From assembly GCA_026400425.1 (NCBI GenBank), contig JAPLPC010000400.1, forward strand, positions 9,177 through 17,955: DNA of 8,779 nucleotides, given 5' to 3'. Origin of the DNA: Hyphomicrobiales bacterium. GTDB taxonomy: Bacteria > Pseudomonadota > Alphaproteobacteria > Rhizobiales > Xanthobacteraceae. The notes under the pieces are model-generated. The model did no database searches. It was given only the letters and a program-made list of their open reading frames with translations, and was not told the DNA's origin. Made by a program: the position numbers and the translations under genes. Shown one piece after another: positions 1-5,839 of this stretch (positions within the stretch are counted from its first letter, which is position 1; every line of letters begins with the position of its first letter).

Positions 1-1
1 A

Positions 2-67
2 AAGCTGCTGGCGGACATCGGATCAACCGGTGCCGACTTTCAAAAACATCAGGGAGGGAAACAATGA
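2..67 (+). CDS. Possible 3' end of an upstream gene (partial, unrecognised)
   Basis: One plus-strand frame is open from base 2 to a TGA at 65-67 and reads KLLADIGSTGADFQKHQGGKQ before the stop. Its stop overlaps the ATG of the next gene as ATGA, a usual arrangement for translationally coupled genes, and most codons end in G or C like the neighbours. Only about 21 residues are visible, too few to name a family. It could also be chance open sequence, because the other frames through these 63 bases also lack stops. If real, the solute-binding gene that follows is not the first gene of its operon. Confidence 0.35.
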   Translation, partial: KLLADIGSTGADFQKHQGGKQ

Positions 68-1056
68 CGACAGGAATCACGCGTCGACATTTTGGCACGG
101 CTGCCATTGGCGCAGCCGCAGTGCTGTCATCGCGGCGGCGCGCCTGGGCGCAGGAGGATCTTCCGAAAGGGCCGATCACGCTGATCGTCCCGTTCGCCGC
201 CGGCGGTGCGACCGATGTGGTGAGCCGGCACGTCGCCAAAAAAGTTTCGGAGCAGATCAACCAGACCATCGTCATCGAGAACGTGACCGGTGCCGGCGGC
301 GTTGTCGGCGCCACGCGTGCGGCGCGCGCCAAGCCGGATGGCCAGACGCTGCTGATGGGGACGATCTCCACCCACACGATCAATCCGCTGATGGCCAAGC
401 AGCCGCCTTACGATCCGGTGGCTGATTTCACCTCGATTTCGATGATCGTGACGGTGCCGAATGTCTTGCTCGTGCCGGCGACGTCCAAGGCGACCAATGT
501 CAAAGAGCTGATCGCGATGCTGAAGGCCGAGCCCGGCAAATACAGTTACGGCTCATCGGGCGTCGGCACACCGCCGAATCTCTCGGGCGAGTTGTTGAAA
601 TCCATGGCCGGGGTGAAGATGGAGCATGTGCCGTATCGCGGCGGCGCGCCCGCGATGAACGATCTGATCGGCGGCCAGATCCCGATCCTGTTCGACGTGC
701 TCAGCGGTGCCGCGCCTTTCATCAAGGCGGGCACGGCAAGAGCACTCGCGGTGACCACCAAAAAGCGTGCAGCATCGTTCCCGGATATTCCGACGGTCGC
801 GGAGTCCGGCCTCCCCGATTATGAGACCTATACATGGAACGCGATCTTCGGACCGCCGGGCATGCCTGCGGCGATGGCGGAGCGGCTGAGTGCCGAGTTC
901 CGCAAGGCGACGCTCGATCCCGACGTGAAGCAACGCTTGATCGAACTCAGCGGTGAGCCGGTGGGATCGACACCGGATCAACTTGCGGCTCAACTCAAGG
1001 CCGAGATCGCGAAATGGAGGCCGGTGATCCAGGCCGCCGGCCTCAAGGCCGAATAG
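64..1056 (+). CDS. Tripartite tricarboxylate transporter (TctC/Bug family) substrate-binding protein, Tat-exported
   Basis: Predicted periplasmic receptor of the TctC/Bug family, which binds carboxylates or related small molecules for TctAB-type secondary transporters. The ATG follows a strong Shine-Dalgarno run (AGGGAGGG, 51-58). The N-terminus carries a twin-arginine signal: T6-R7-R8-H9-F10, a hydrophobic Ala-rich stretch (about 11-22) and a likely cleavage site after A27-W28-A29. Family motifs occur in order: VPFAAGGATDVVSR (42-55), IENVTGAGGVVG (71-82), KPDGQTLL (90-97), YRGGAPAMNDLIGGQI (191-206) and FPDIPTVAESGLPDYE (239-254). The length of 330 residues is normal for a complete member. 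No TctA or TctB membrane gene lies in this window, so it may be an orphan receptor or its partners may be elsewhere. The next gene is a 2-hydroxyacid-type flavoprotein, which hints at a hydroxy- or dicarboxylate ligand, but the ligand cannot be read from sequence. The family call is firm. Confidence 0.93.
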   Translation: MTTGITRRHFGTAAIGAAAVLSSRRRAWAQEDLPKGPITLIVPFAAGGATDVVSRHVAKKVSEQINQTIVIENVTGAGGVVGATRAARAKPDGQTLLMGTISTHTINPLMAKQPPYDPVADFTSISMIVTVPNVLLVPATSKATNVKELIAMLKAEPGKYSYGSSGVGTPPNLSGELLKSMAGVKMEHVPYRGGAPAMNDLIGGQIPILFDVLSGAAPFIKAGTARALAVTTKKRAASFPDIPTVAESGLPDYETYTWNAIFGPPGMPAAMAERLSAEFRKATLDPDVKQRLIELSGEPVGSTPDQLAAQLKAEIAKWRPVIQAAGLKAE

Positions 1057-1060
1057 ACTG

Positions 1061-1065
1061 AAGGG
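1061..1065 (+). promoter_or_regulatory. Shine-Dalgarno AAGGG that bears on the start of the FAD oxidoreductase
   Basis: The only purine-rich ribosome-binding sequence in the 9-base gap is AAGGG at 1061-1065. It touches the ATG at 1066 directly, leaving no spacer, but lies 6 bases before an in-frame GTG at 1072, which is a normal spacing. Initiation at GTG 1072 would shorten the protein by two residues. Which start is used cannot be settled from sequence. Confidence 0.5.
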
Positions 1066-2505
1066 ATGACCGTGCTGCTTCTTGACTCTGAACACGCAGC
1101 GTTCCTGCGCGCATTGGCTGGCATCATCGGCGACAAATATGTGCGCACCGGCGCCGATGCCGAACCTTACGAACAGGACTGGCGCGCGCGTTATCGCGGC
1201 GTTGCGGTCGCGGTCGCGCTGCCAGGAGCCACGGAGGAGGTTGCAGCCGTCGTTCGTCTCTGTGGCGAATATCGTATCGCCATCGTGCCGCAGGCGGGCA
1301 ATACCGGCCTCACCGGCGGTGCGATCGTGCCGGATGGTGTGGCGGGACTGATCGTCAATGTCTCGCGGCTCAACACGGTGCATCGGGTCGATCTGCTCAA
1401 CAATGCGATGACGGTGGGAGCGGGCTGCATCCTCGCCGACATGCGCGCGCTCGCCGATCGACATGACCGCCAGTTTCCGGTGCTGCTCGGCAGCGTCGGC
1501 AGTTGCGAGATCGGCGGCCTGCTCTCGACCAATGCCGGCGGCACCGGCGTGTTGCGCTATGGCAATATGCGCGAGCAGGTGCTGGGGCTGGAAGTGGTGT
1601 TGCCCGATGGCCGGATCTGGAACGGGCTGAAGGCGCTGCGCAAGGACAATACCGGCTACGATCTCAAGCAACTGTTCATCGGCGCCGAAGGCACGCTCGG
1701 CATCGTCACGGCTGCCGTTCTGAAGCTTTATCCGAAACTCTCGGTATCGGCGACGGCGATGGTGGCGCTGGAGGGTGTCGATCAGGCCATCGCTCTGCTG
1801 CGCGAACTGCAACGCGTGACGGGGGCGCGGGTCGAGCAGTTCGAACTGATGTCACGCGGTCAGCTGCAGATCGTGTTACGCCACGGCATGACCGGCGGCA
1901 GCCCGATGGCGGACGATGCGCCATGGTATGTGCTGCTCGAACTGGCGGACAGTTCGCCCGACTGGGACGTGACCGACGCCATCGAGACTGCGCTCGGGGC
2001 TGCGATGGAGAATGGCGTCATCATCGATGCCGTCATCGCCAGCGATCAGGCCAAGGCCGAGCGGATCTGGAACCTGCGGCACACGATCTCGGAATCCAAC
2101 AAGCGCGAAGGCTTTACGGTGTCGAACGACACCTCGGTGCCGATCTCGGCGCTACCGGAGTTTCTGGATCGCGTCACCCAGCGGCTACAGCGATTGCCGA
2201 AGGCACAGGTCGCGCATTGCGGCCATGTCGGCGACGGCAACGTGCATGTGATCGTGATCTTCCCCTATGACATCGGCGATGCGTCGGTGCGCGAAGCGGC
2301 GGCGCATGAGGCCAATACGATCGTGCATCAGGAAAGCGTCGCCTGCGGCGGCAGCATCAGCGCCGAGCATGGTATCGGCCGCATGCATATCGATCGCCTG
2401 CCGCTCTATGTATCGGAGGTCGAGATGGACCTGATGCGGCGGATAAAACTGGCGATCGATCCGCAGCGGATCATGAATCCGGACAAGGTGTTGCGGTTGG
2501 GGTGA
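1066..2505 (+). CDS. FAD-binding oxidoreductase, D-2-hydroxyglutarate / glycolate dehydrogenase (GlcD) type
   Basis: Flavoprotein dehydrogenase of the vanillyl-alcohol-oxidase superfamily, expected to oxidise a D-2-hydroxy acid to the 2-oxo acid in the cytoplasm. The N-terminal FAD-binding domain shows the loop PQAGNTGLTGG (75-85), NAGGTGVLRYGNMREQVLGL after it, and LRKDNTGYDLKQLFIGAEGT, a stretch strongly reminiscent of D-2-hydroxyglutarate dehydrogenases. The C-terminal FAD-oxidase domain has GHVGDGNVH (386-394), supplying H387 and H394, and SAEHGIG (432-438), supplying E434. In D-2-hydroxyglutarate dehydrogenases the equivalent residues hold a divalent metal near the substrate. At 479 residues it is full length and ends with the family-typical DPQRIMNPDKVL. 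It sits 9 bases after the TctC-type receptor and is probably co-transcribed with it. The start is ATG 1066 or, by Shine-Dalgarno spacing, GTG 1072. The exact substrate (2-hydroxyglutarate, lactate, glycolate or other) is not determined; the family is certain. Confidence 0.92.
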   Translation: MTVLLLDSEHAAFLRALAGIIGDKYVRTGADAEPYEQDWRARYRGVAVAVALPGATEEVAAVVRLCGEYRIAIVPQAGNTGLTGGAIVPDGVAGLIVNVSRLNTVHRVDLLNNAMTVGAGCILADMRALADRHDRQFPVLLGSVGSCEIGGLLSTNAGGTGVLRYGNMREQVLGLEVVLPDGRIWNGLKALRKDNTGYDLKQLFIGAEGTLGIVTAAVLKLYPKLSVSATAMVALEGVDQAIALLRELQRVTGARVEQFELMSRGQLQIVLRHGMTGGSPMADDAPWYVLLELADSSPDWDVTDAIETALGAAMENGVIIDAVIASDQAKAERIWNLRHTISESNKREGFTVSNDTSVPISALPEFLDRVTQRLQRLPKAQVAHCGHVGDGNVHVIVIFPYDIGDASVREAAAHEANTIVHQESVACGGSISAEHGIGRMHIDRLPLYVSEVEMDLMRRIKLAIDPQRIMNPDKVLRLG

Positions 2506-2519
2506 TGGATGTGGATTTT

Positions 2520-2607
2520 GTAGGGTGGGCAAAGCGCAGCGTGCCCACCACAACAACCTTGGCACTTGATGGTGGGCACGGCGCAAGGGCGCCTTTGCCC
2601 ACCCTAC
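2520..2607. repeat. 88-bp two-level palindrome, REP doublet (REPIN-like), probable bidirectional terminator
   Basis: The outer arms, GTAGGGTGGGCAAAG (2520-2534) and its exact complement (2593-2607), match over 15 bp. The inner arms, CGTGCCCACCA (2540-2550) and TGGTGGGCACG (2570-2580), match over 11 bp and enclose a 19-base loop. Each half can also fold alone, since GGTGGGCA (2524-2531) pairs with TGCCCACC (2542-2549) and GGTGGGCA (2571-2578) pairs with TGCCCACC (2596-2603). The element can therefore form one long hairpin or two tandem hairpins, the layout of REP doublets. I recall similar GGTGGGCAAAG...GTGCCCACC elements scattered between genes in Bradyrhizobium relatives, but copy number cannot be checked here. 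It fills the gap between two convergent genes, ending 4 bases from the stop of the minus-strand gene, so a transcription-ending role for both is a reasonable inference. Confidence 0.85.
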
Positions 2608-2611
2608 GATG

Positions 2612-3142
2612 TCAATCGCGCGCGATGATCTCGCGTTCACCTTTGTAGTTGCCCGCATCGTTCAGCAATGCACCGACGCGGCGGCGCATGAGAAAGCGGG
2701 GGCGGCGATCGCGAATGGCGTTGCGACGGCGGCGACGCTGCGCCGGCTCGACCGCTTTTTCTTCCGGCAGTTGCGGAAGCGCAAAGATCTCGCTCCACAT
2801 TGGCCATGCCATCTCGATCTCCGCGGTGTCTGAGCTGACGAGCAGCGGGACCGACAGGCTGGGATCGCGATGCTTGAGGACCAGCATCTTGCCGTCATCG
2901 AGCCCGCGCAGCGCGACGCCCATGAAATCGCTGACGCGCACATTGATCGACATGCGCATGCCGCTGACGGCACGATGCAGAACGACACGCTCGCGATGCA
3001 ATTCGACACGCCGGACGCGGCCGTCGGCGCGGGTGTCATGCGCTTCGAAGCGAAGCGGCAGTGAATGGGGATCGAGCCGCACGGTGCTGCCCGATCCCAT
3101 GGTGGTTGAGGCCGTAGCCTCGATTGCTGTTTGATGCCCCAC
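2612..3142 (-). CDS. Small basic protein resembling DUF6101 (function unknown)
   Basis: Hypothetical protein of 176 residues that I recognise, from memory only, as resembling the DUF6101 family of Bradyrhizobium relatives. No function is known to me. The first 125 residues look globular and contain RLDPHSLPLRFEA (22-34), RVRRVELHRERVVLHRAVSG (42-61) and VRVSDFMGVALRG (68-80). The C-terminal third is strongly basic (QRRRRRNAIRDRRPRFLMRRR, about 135-155), which could bind nucleic acid or acidic lipid. There is no signal peptide or membrane segment. It is not a clear PilZ domain despite the short Arg-rich beta-like opening. The start is GTG at 3142, supported by GGGGAGA (bases 3152-3158, read on the minus strand) 9 bases upstream; an internal ATG at codon 15 is the alternative. 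It converges on the flavoprotein gene and diverges from pmbA. Confidence 0.75.
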   Translation of the reverse strand: MGHQTAIEATASTTMGSGSTVRLDPHSLPLRFEAHDTRADGRVRRVELHRERVVLHRAVSGMRMSINVRVSDFMGVALRGLDDGKMLVLKHRDPSLSVPLLVSSDTAEIEMAWPMWSEIFALPQLPEEKAVEPAQRRRRRNAIRDRRPRFLMRRRVGALLNDAGNYKGEREIIARD

Positions 3143-3151
3143 GGCTTTTTA

Positions 3152-3158
3152 TCTCCCC
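3152..3158 (-). promoter_or_regulatory. Shine-Dalgarno supporting the GTG start of the DUF6101-like gene
   Basis: Read on the minus strand this is GGGGAGA, separated by 9 bases from the GTG start at 3140-3142. It supports that start over the in-frame ATG 14 codons further in. Confidence 0.6.
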
Positions 3159-3251
3159 GCCGAAATTATGCTTCCGGTCGATGGGAGGACCTTGCCAGAA
3201 CGTGCGGCTTATCTGCTTAAAAAGGCTGGTTAAGAGAATCCGACCCCGCGC

Positions 3252-3288
3252 GCATGCTTGACGAAAGCCAAATCGGCATGCTTGACGA
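3252..3288. repeat. 13-bp exact direct repeat upstream of the pmbA operon, with a third partial copy
   Basis: GCATGCTTGACGA occurs at 3252-3264 and again, without a mismatch, at 3276-3288, a 24-base period. Its core ATGCTTGA recurs at 3333-3340. Each full copy contains TTGACG, which matches a sigma-70 -35 box, and the third reads TTGAAA. I could not find a convincing -10 box at 16-18 bases from any of them. The arrangement in a divergent intergenic region suggests repeated binding sites for a transcription factor, or a repeated promoter element, controlling pmbA and the genes after it. The function is inferred; the repeat itself is seen directly. Confidence 0.6.
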
Positions 3289-3292
3289 GTTC

Positions 3293-3309
3293 TTTCGACG
3301 GGGTCGAAA
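3293..3309. promoter_or_regulatory. Perfect 7-bp dyad TTTCGAC-GGG-GTCGAAA, possible operator or leader hairpin
   Basis: TTTCGAC (3293-3299) and GTCGAAA (3303-3309) are exact complements around a 3-base centre. The dyad begins 4 bases after the second direct-repeat copy and about 110 bases before the pmbA start. No T-run follows on either strand, so an intrinsic terminator is unlikely. It could be an operator or a short hairpin in the pmbA leader. Confidence 0.4.
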
Positions 3310-3403
3310 ATTCGATCCATCCGCTGCGGCAAATGCTTGAAATCCCTGCGAAATGGGCACATCTGTAGAGCTTCGCCGCAGTTCCTACGACGGCCTCAAA
3401 TCC

Positions 3404-3408
3404 AGGGA
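3404..3408 (+). promoter_or_regulatory. Shine-Dalgarno AGGGA that decides the pmbA start
   Basis: AGGGA lies 8 bases before a GTG at 3417 but only 2 bases before the in-frame TTG at 3411. Normal spacing therefore favours GTG 3417 as the initiation codon. Confidence 0.55.
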
Positions 3409-3416
3409 TTTTGTTT

Positions 3417-4808
3417 GTGATCTCTTCACCAAACGCGACGTCCGTCCGATCCGACAATTCCGACCTGCTCGATCAAACCGCATTGTCCAATCTGGCGCAG
3501 CGCCTCGTCGAGGCCGCCAAGCGCGCGGGCGCGGATGCGGCGGATGCGGTTGCCGTGCGCGGGGTCTCGCATGGTGTCGAGGTGCGCGACGGCAAGGTGG
3601 AAGCCTCGGAGCGCTCCGAAGGTGACGATGTCGGCCTGCGCGTGTTCGTCGGCCGGCGGCAGGCGGTGATCTCCACCAAGGACATGTCTGGCGACAATGC
3701 CGCGCAACTGGCGGAGCGCGCTGTCGCGATGGCGCGCGTGGCGCCCGACGACAAATATGTCGGCCTCGCCGATCCGGATCTGCTGGCGACACATTTTCCC
3801 GATCTCGATGTGCTCGATCCCGTCGTGCCGTCGGTGAACGAACTTGAACGCCGCGCCATCGAAGCGGAAGCCGCCGCGTTGGCTGTGAAGGGCGTCACCA
3901 AATCCGGCGGTGCGTCGGCCTCGACGGGCATCGGGGGCATGGTGCTGGTGACATCGACGGGGTTTCATGGCGCCTATCTGCGATCGAGCCATGGCGTCTC
4001 GATGACGGCCATCGTCGGCGACGGCACCAAGATGGAGCGCGATTACGATTATTCCTCCGCATTGCATGCCTCGGATCTCGCGTCGCCAGCCGCGGTCGGC
4101 AAGCTCGCCGGCGAACGCACGGTGGCGCGCGCCAATCCGCGCAAGGTCGCGACCTGCAAGGTGCCGGTGGTATATGATCCCCGCGTCTCCAGTTCGCTGG
4201 TCGGCCACGTCATCGGCGCCGCGAATGGGGCGGCGGTGGCCCGCAAGACCACGTTCCTCAAGGACAGCCTCGGCAAGCAGCTGTTCAACAGCAAGATCCG
4301 CATCATCGACGATCCCTTGCGCGTGCGCGGCCTGCGCTCGCAGAGTTTTGACGCCGAGGGCGTCGCGACGGTGAAGCGTGCACTGATCGACGATGGCGTG
4401 CTGACAACGTGGCTGCTGGACTGCGCCACCGCCCGCGAGCTCGGGCTGCAGACCACCGGTCATGCCCATCGCGGCGTGTCGTCGTCGCCATCGCCGGGTG
4501 CTTACAACCTGCATATGGAAGCGGGTGATGTGTCGCCCGAGGATCTGATCGCCGACATCAAGGAGGGCTTCTACGTCACCGACCTGATCGGCTCCGGCGT
4601 CAATGGCGTCACCGGCGATTACAGCCGCGGTGCCGGCGGATTCTGGATCGAAAACGGCAAGCTGACTTACGCGGTGAGCGAGATCACCATTGCCGGTCAT
4701 CTGTTCGAGATGTTCAAGTCGCTGACGCCGGCCAACGATCTCACGTTCAAGCATGGCGTCAACGCGCCGACCGTGCGCGTCGAGGGACTGACGATTGCCG
4801 GGCGGTGA
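3417..4808 (+). CDS. pmbA: TldE/PmbA, metallopeptidase-like subunit of the TldD/TldE complex
   Basis: Member of the U62 family. In Escherichia coli, TldE (PmbA) pairs with TldD as a heterodimeric cytoplasmic protease that trims microcin B17 precursor and degrades the CcdA antitoxin. The zinc-binding HExxxH motif belongs to TldD and is absent here, as expected for the TldE partner. The N-terminal domain includes AKRAGADAADAVAVRG and DDVGLRVFVGRRQAVIST. The middle has the family-typical RSSHGVSMTAIVGDGTKMER, and the C-terminal part has SLVGHVIGAANG, YNLHMEAGD and GSGVNGVTGDYSRGAGGFW. From GTG 3417 it has 463 residues, a normal length, with no sign of damage. No tldD gene is in the window; in many bacteria the two are unlinked. 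It opens the co-directional run leading into the lipid A genes and overlaps or abuts the next gene. Confidence 0.92.
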   Translation: MISSPNATSVRSDNSDLLDQTALSNLAQRLVEAAKRAGADAADAVAVRGVSHGVEVRDGKVEASERSEGDDVGLRVFVGRRQAVISTKDMSGDNAAQLAERAVAMARVAPDDKYVGLADPDLLATHFPDLDVLDPVVPSVNELERRAIEAEAAALAVKGVTKSGGASASTGIGGMVLVTSTGFHGAYLRSSHGVSMTAIVGDGTKMERDYDYSSALHASDLASPAAVGKLAGERTVARANPRKVATCKVPVVYDPRVSSSLVGHVIGAANGAAVARKTTFLKDSLGKQLFNSKIRIIDDPLRVRGLRSQSFDAEGVATVKRALIDDGVLTTWLLDCATARELGLQTTGHAHRGVSSSPSPGAYNLHMEAGDVSPEDLIADIKEGFYVTDLIGSGVNGVTGDYSRGAGGFWIENGKLTYAVSEITIAGHLFEMFKSLTPANDLTFKHGVNAPTVRVEGLTIAGR

Positions 4809-4815
4809 ACCATCG

Positions 4816-5534
4816 ATGCAGCTGATGCGCGACTTCGCGCTGATGGAGCAGACCGTCCGCGAGGCCGGCGTGCTCGGCCTTGCGATGTTTCGCACCGAGT
4901 TGCGCAAATGGACCAAGGGCGAATCTTCGCCGGTGTCGGAAGCCGACATCGCGGTCAACGACCTGATCCAGTCGCGGCTTCAGGCCGTCACGCCGGATTA
5001 CGGCTGGCTGTCGGAAGAAAGCGCCGACGACGAATCGCGGCTCGGGCGTGGTGCGTATGTGTCGCGCTGGTGCAGGATCACCGCCCGGTGATGTCCGCGG
5101 TCTATGCGCCGTCCACAGATGAATTTTTCGTCAGCCTGCGTGGCCAGGGTGCCACCTGCAATGGCCGGCCGGTGCAGGCCACGGCCGGCACCGATCTCGA
5201 TTTCGCCCGAGTTGCCGGGCCGAAACCGCTGGTCGAGCGCCTCACGCATCCACGCCGGGACCTGGAGCTGCATCCACGGATCGGTTCTCTGGCGCTGCGA
5301 TTGTGCTGGATCGCCAATGGCCGGCTCGATGCGGCCTTCGCCGGCGGACAGAGCAAGGACTGGGATCTGGCGGCTGCGGATTTGATCGTGCACGAAGCGA
5401 ATGGTAGAATGAGCGAACTTTCCGGCGATGCCATTCAGTACAATCGCCGGGACGTCACGCATGGGTTGCTGGTAGCAGCGGGGGCCGATCGACATGCCCA
5501 TATCGTTGAGCAGTTCCGGGGCAACCGGGCATAA
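4816..5534 (+). pseudogene. cysQ: Broken 3'(2'),5'-bisphosphate nucleotidase (CysQ / inositol-monophosphatase family)
   Basis: Two frames together make one CysQ-like protein. The 5' part, frame of ATG 4816, gives MQLMRDFALMEQTVREAG, then KGESSPVSEADIAVNDLI and YGWLSEES, which carries the first metal-binding Glu. It runs into a TGA at 5089-5091. The 3' part, one frame over, resumes with VALVQDHRPVMSAVYAPSTD (5061 on) and continues through SKDWDLAAADLIVHEANGRM, with the later metal-binding Asp, to TAA 5534. Between them the family has about 25 residues including the invariant DPIDGT loop. Here only about 20 bases (5044-5063) link the halves, so roughly 60 bases, not a multiple of three, appear to be missing. 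Intact relatives hydrolyse 3'-phosphoadenosine 5'-phosphate. Neither fragment should be active. An in-frame TTG at 4795, 7 bases after GAGGGA, is an alternative start. Confidence 0.85.
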
Positions 5535-5567
5535 CCAGCCGCACCACCCCTTTTTGCAAACCTGATC

Positions 5568-5582
5568 GCAGCCGGCCGCTGC
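5568..5582 (+). other. Short hairpin abutting the DUF4170 ribosome-binding site
   Basis: GCAGC (5568-5572) and GCTGC (5578-5582) are complementary around CGGCC, and the stem ends right at the AGGAAG Shine-Dalgarno (5583-5588). A 5-bp GC stem could modestly limit ribosome access. It is too short to be called regulatory with confidence. Confidence 0.25.
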
Positions 5583-5593
5583 AGGAAGAACCT

Positions 5594-5839
5594 ATGTCCG
5601 ACACATCACAGCAATTGCTCCATCTGGTCATCGGTGGCGAGCTAACGGACCTGAAGGGATTCACCTTCAAGGATCTCGATCAGGTCGATATCGTCGGCGT
5701 GTTCCCGAACTATGCTTCGGCACTGGTTGCCTGGCGAGCCAAGGCGCAATCGACCGTCGATAACGCGCATATGCGCTACTTCATCGTTCATCTCCATCGG
5801 TTGCTCGATCCGGGTCAAGACGCAAAGCCCGCCGCTTGA
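5594..5839 (+). CDS. DUF4170 domain protein, small conserved partner of the lipid A operon
   Basis: An 81-residue protein that I recognise as DUF4170; no biochemical role is known to me. It starts at ATG 5594, 5 bases after a good AGGAAG site. The sequence (LLHLVIGGELTDLKGFTFKD, VDIVGVFPNYASALVAWRAK, MRYFIVHLHRLLDP) reads as a compact alpha/beta fold without signal peptide or membrane segment, so it is probably cytoplasmic. In many alphaproteobacteria the family sits just before the DUF374 acyltransferase, waaA and lpxK genes, as here. Its TGA (5837-5839) overlaps the TTG start of the acyltransferase as TTGA, suggesting coupled translation and a shared job in lipid A assembly. That job is inference from context. 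Confidence 0.85.
   Translation: MSDTSQQLLHLVIGGELTDLKGFTFKDLDQVDIVGVFPNYASALVAWRAKAQSTVDNAHMRYFIVHLHRLLDPGQDAKPAA

Noticed and set aside
553..1812. A 419-codon minus-strand open frame across the receptor and flavoprotein genes
   Set aside because: It spans two well-supported plus-strand genes, shows no recognisable domain, and has the composition of an antisense shadow.
3230..3457. Minus-strand open frames of 75 and 108 codons in the pmbA upstream region
   Set aside because: They overlap each other, the direct repeats and one or both flanking genes, lack a clear ribosome-binding site, and resemble nothing known; regulatory DNA is the simpler reading.
3426..4958. A 510-codon minus-strand open frame opposite pmbA and the start of cysQ
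   Set aside because: It lies wholly antisense to a clear PmbA protein, reads as Arg/His/Asp-rich without family motifs, and is the usual open shadow of high-GC coding DNA.
5041..5091. Programmed frameshift joining the two cysQ frames
   Set aside because: A frameshift could restore the frame but not the missing DPIDGT segment, and no slippery heptamer is present; a deletion fits better.
5535..5593. Intrinsic terminator between the broken cysQ and DUF4170 (CCCCTTTTT at 5547-5555)
   Set aside because: The T-run is not preceded by a stable stem, so the gap gives no support for transcription ending there.
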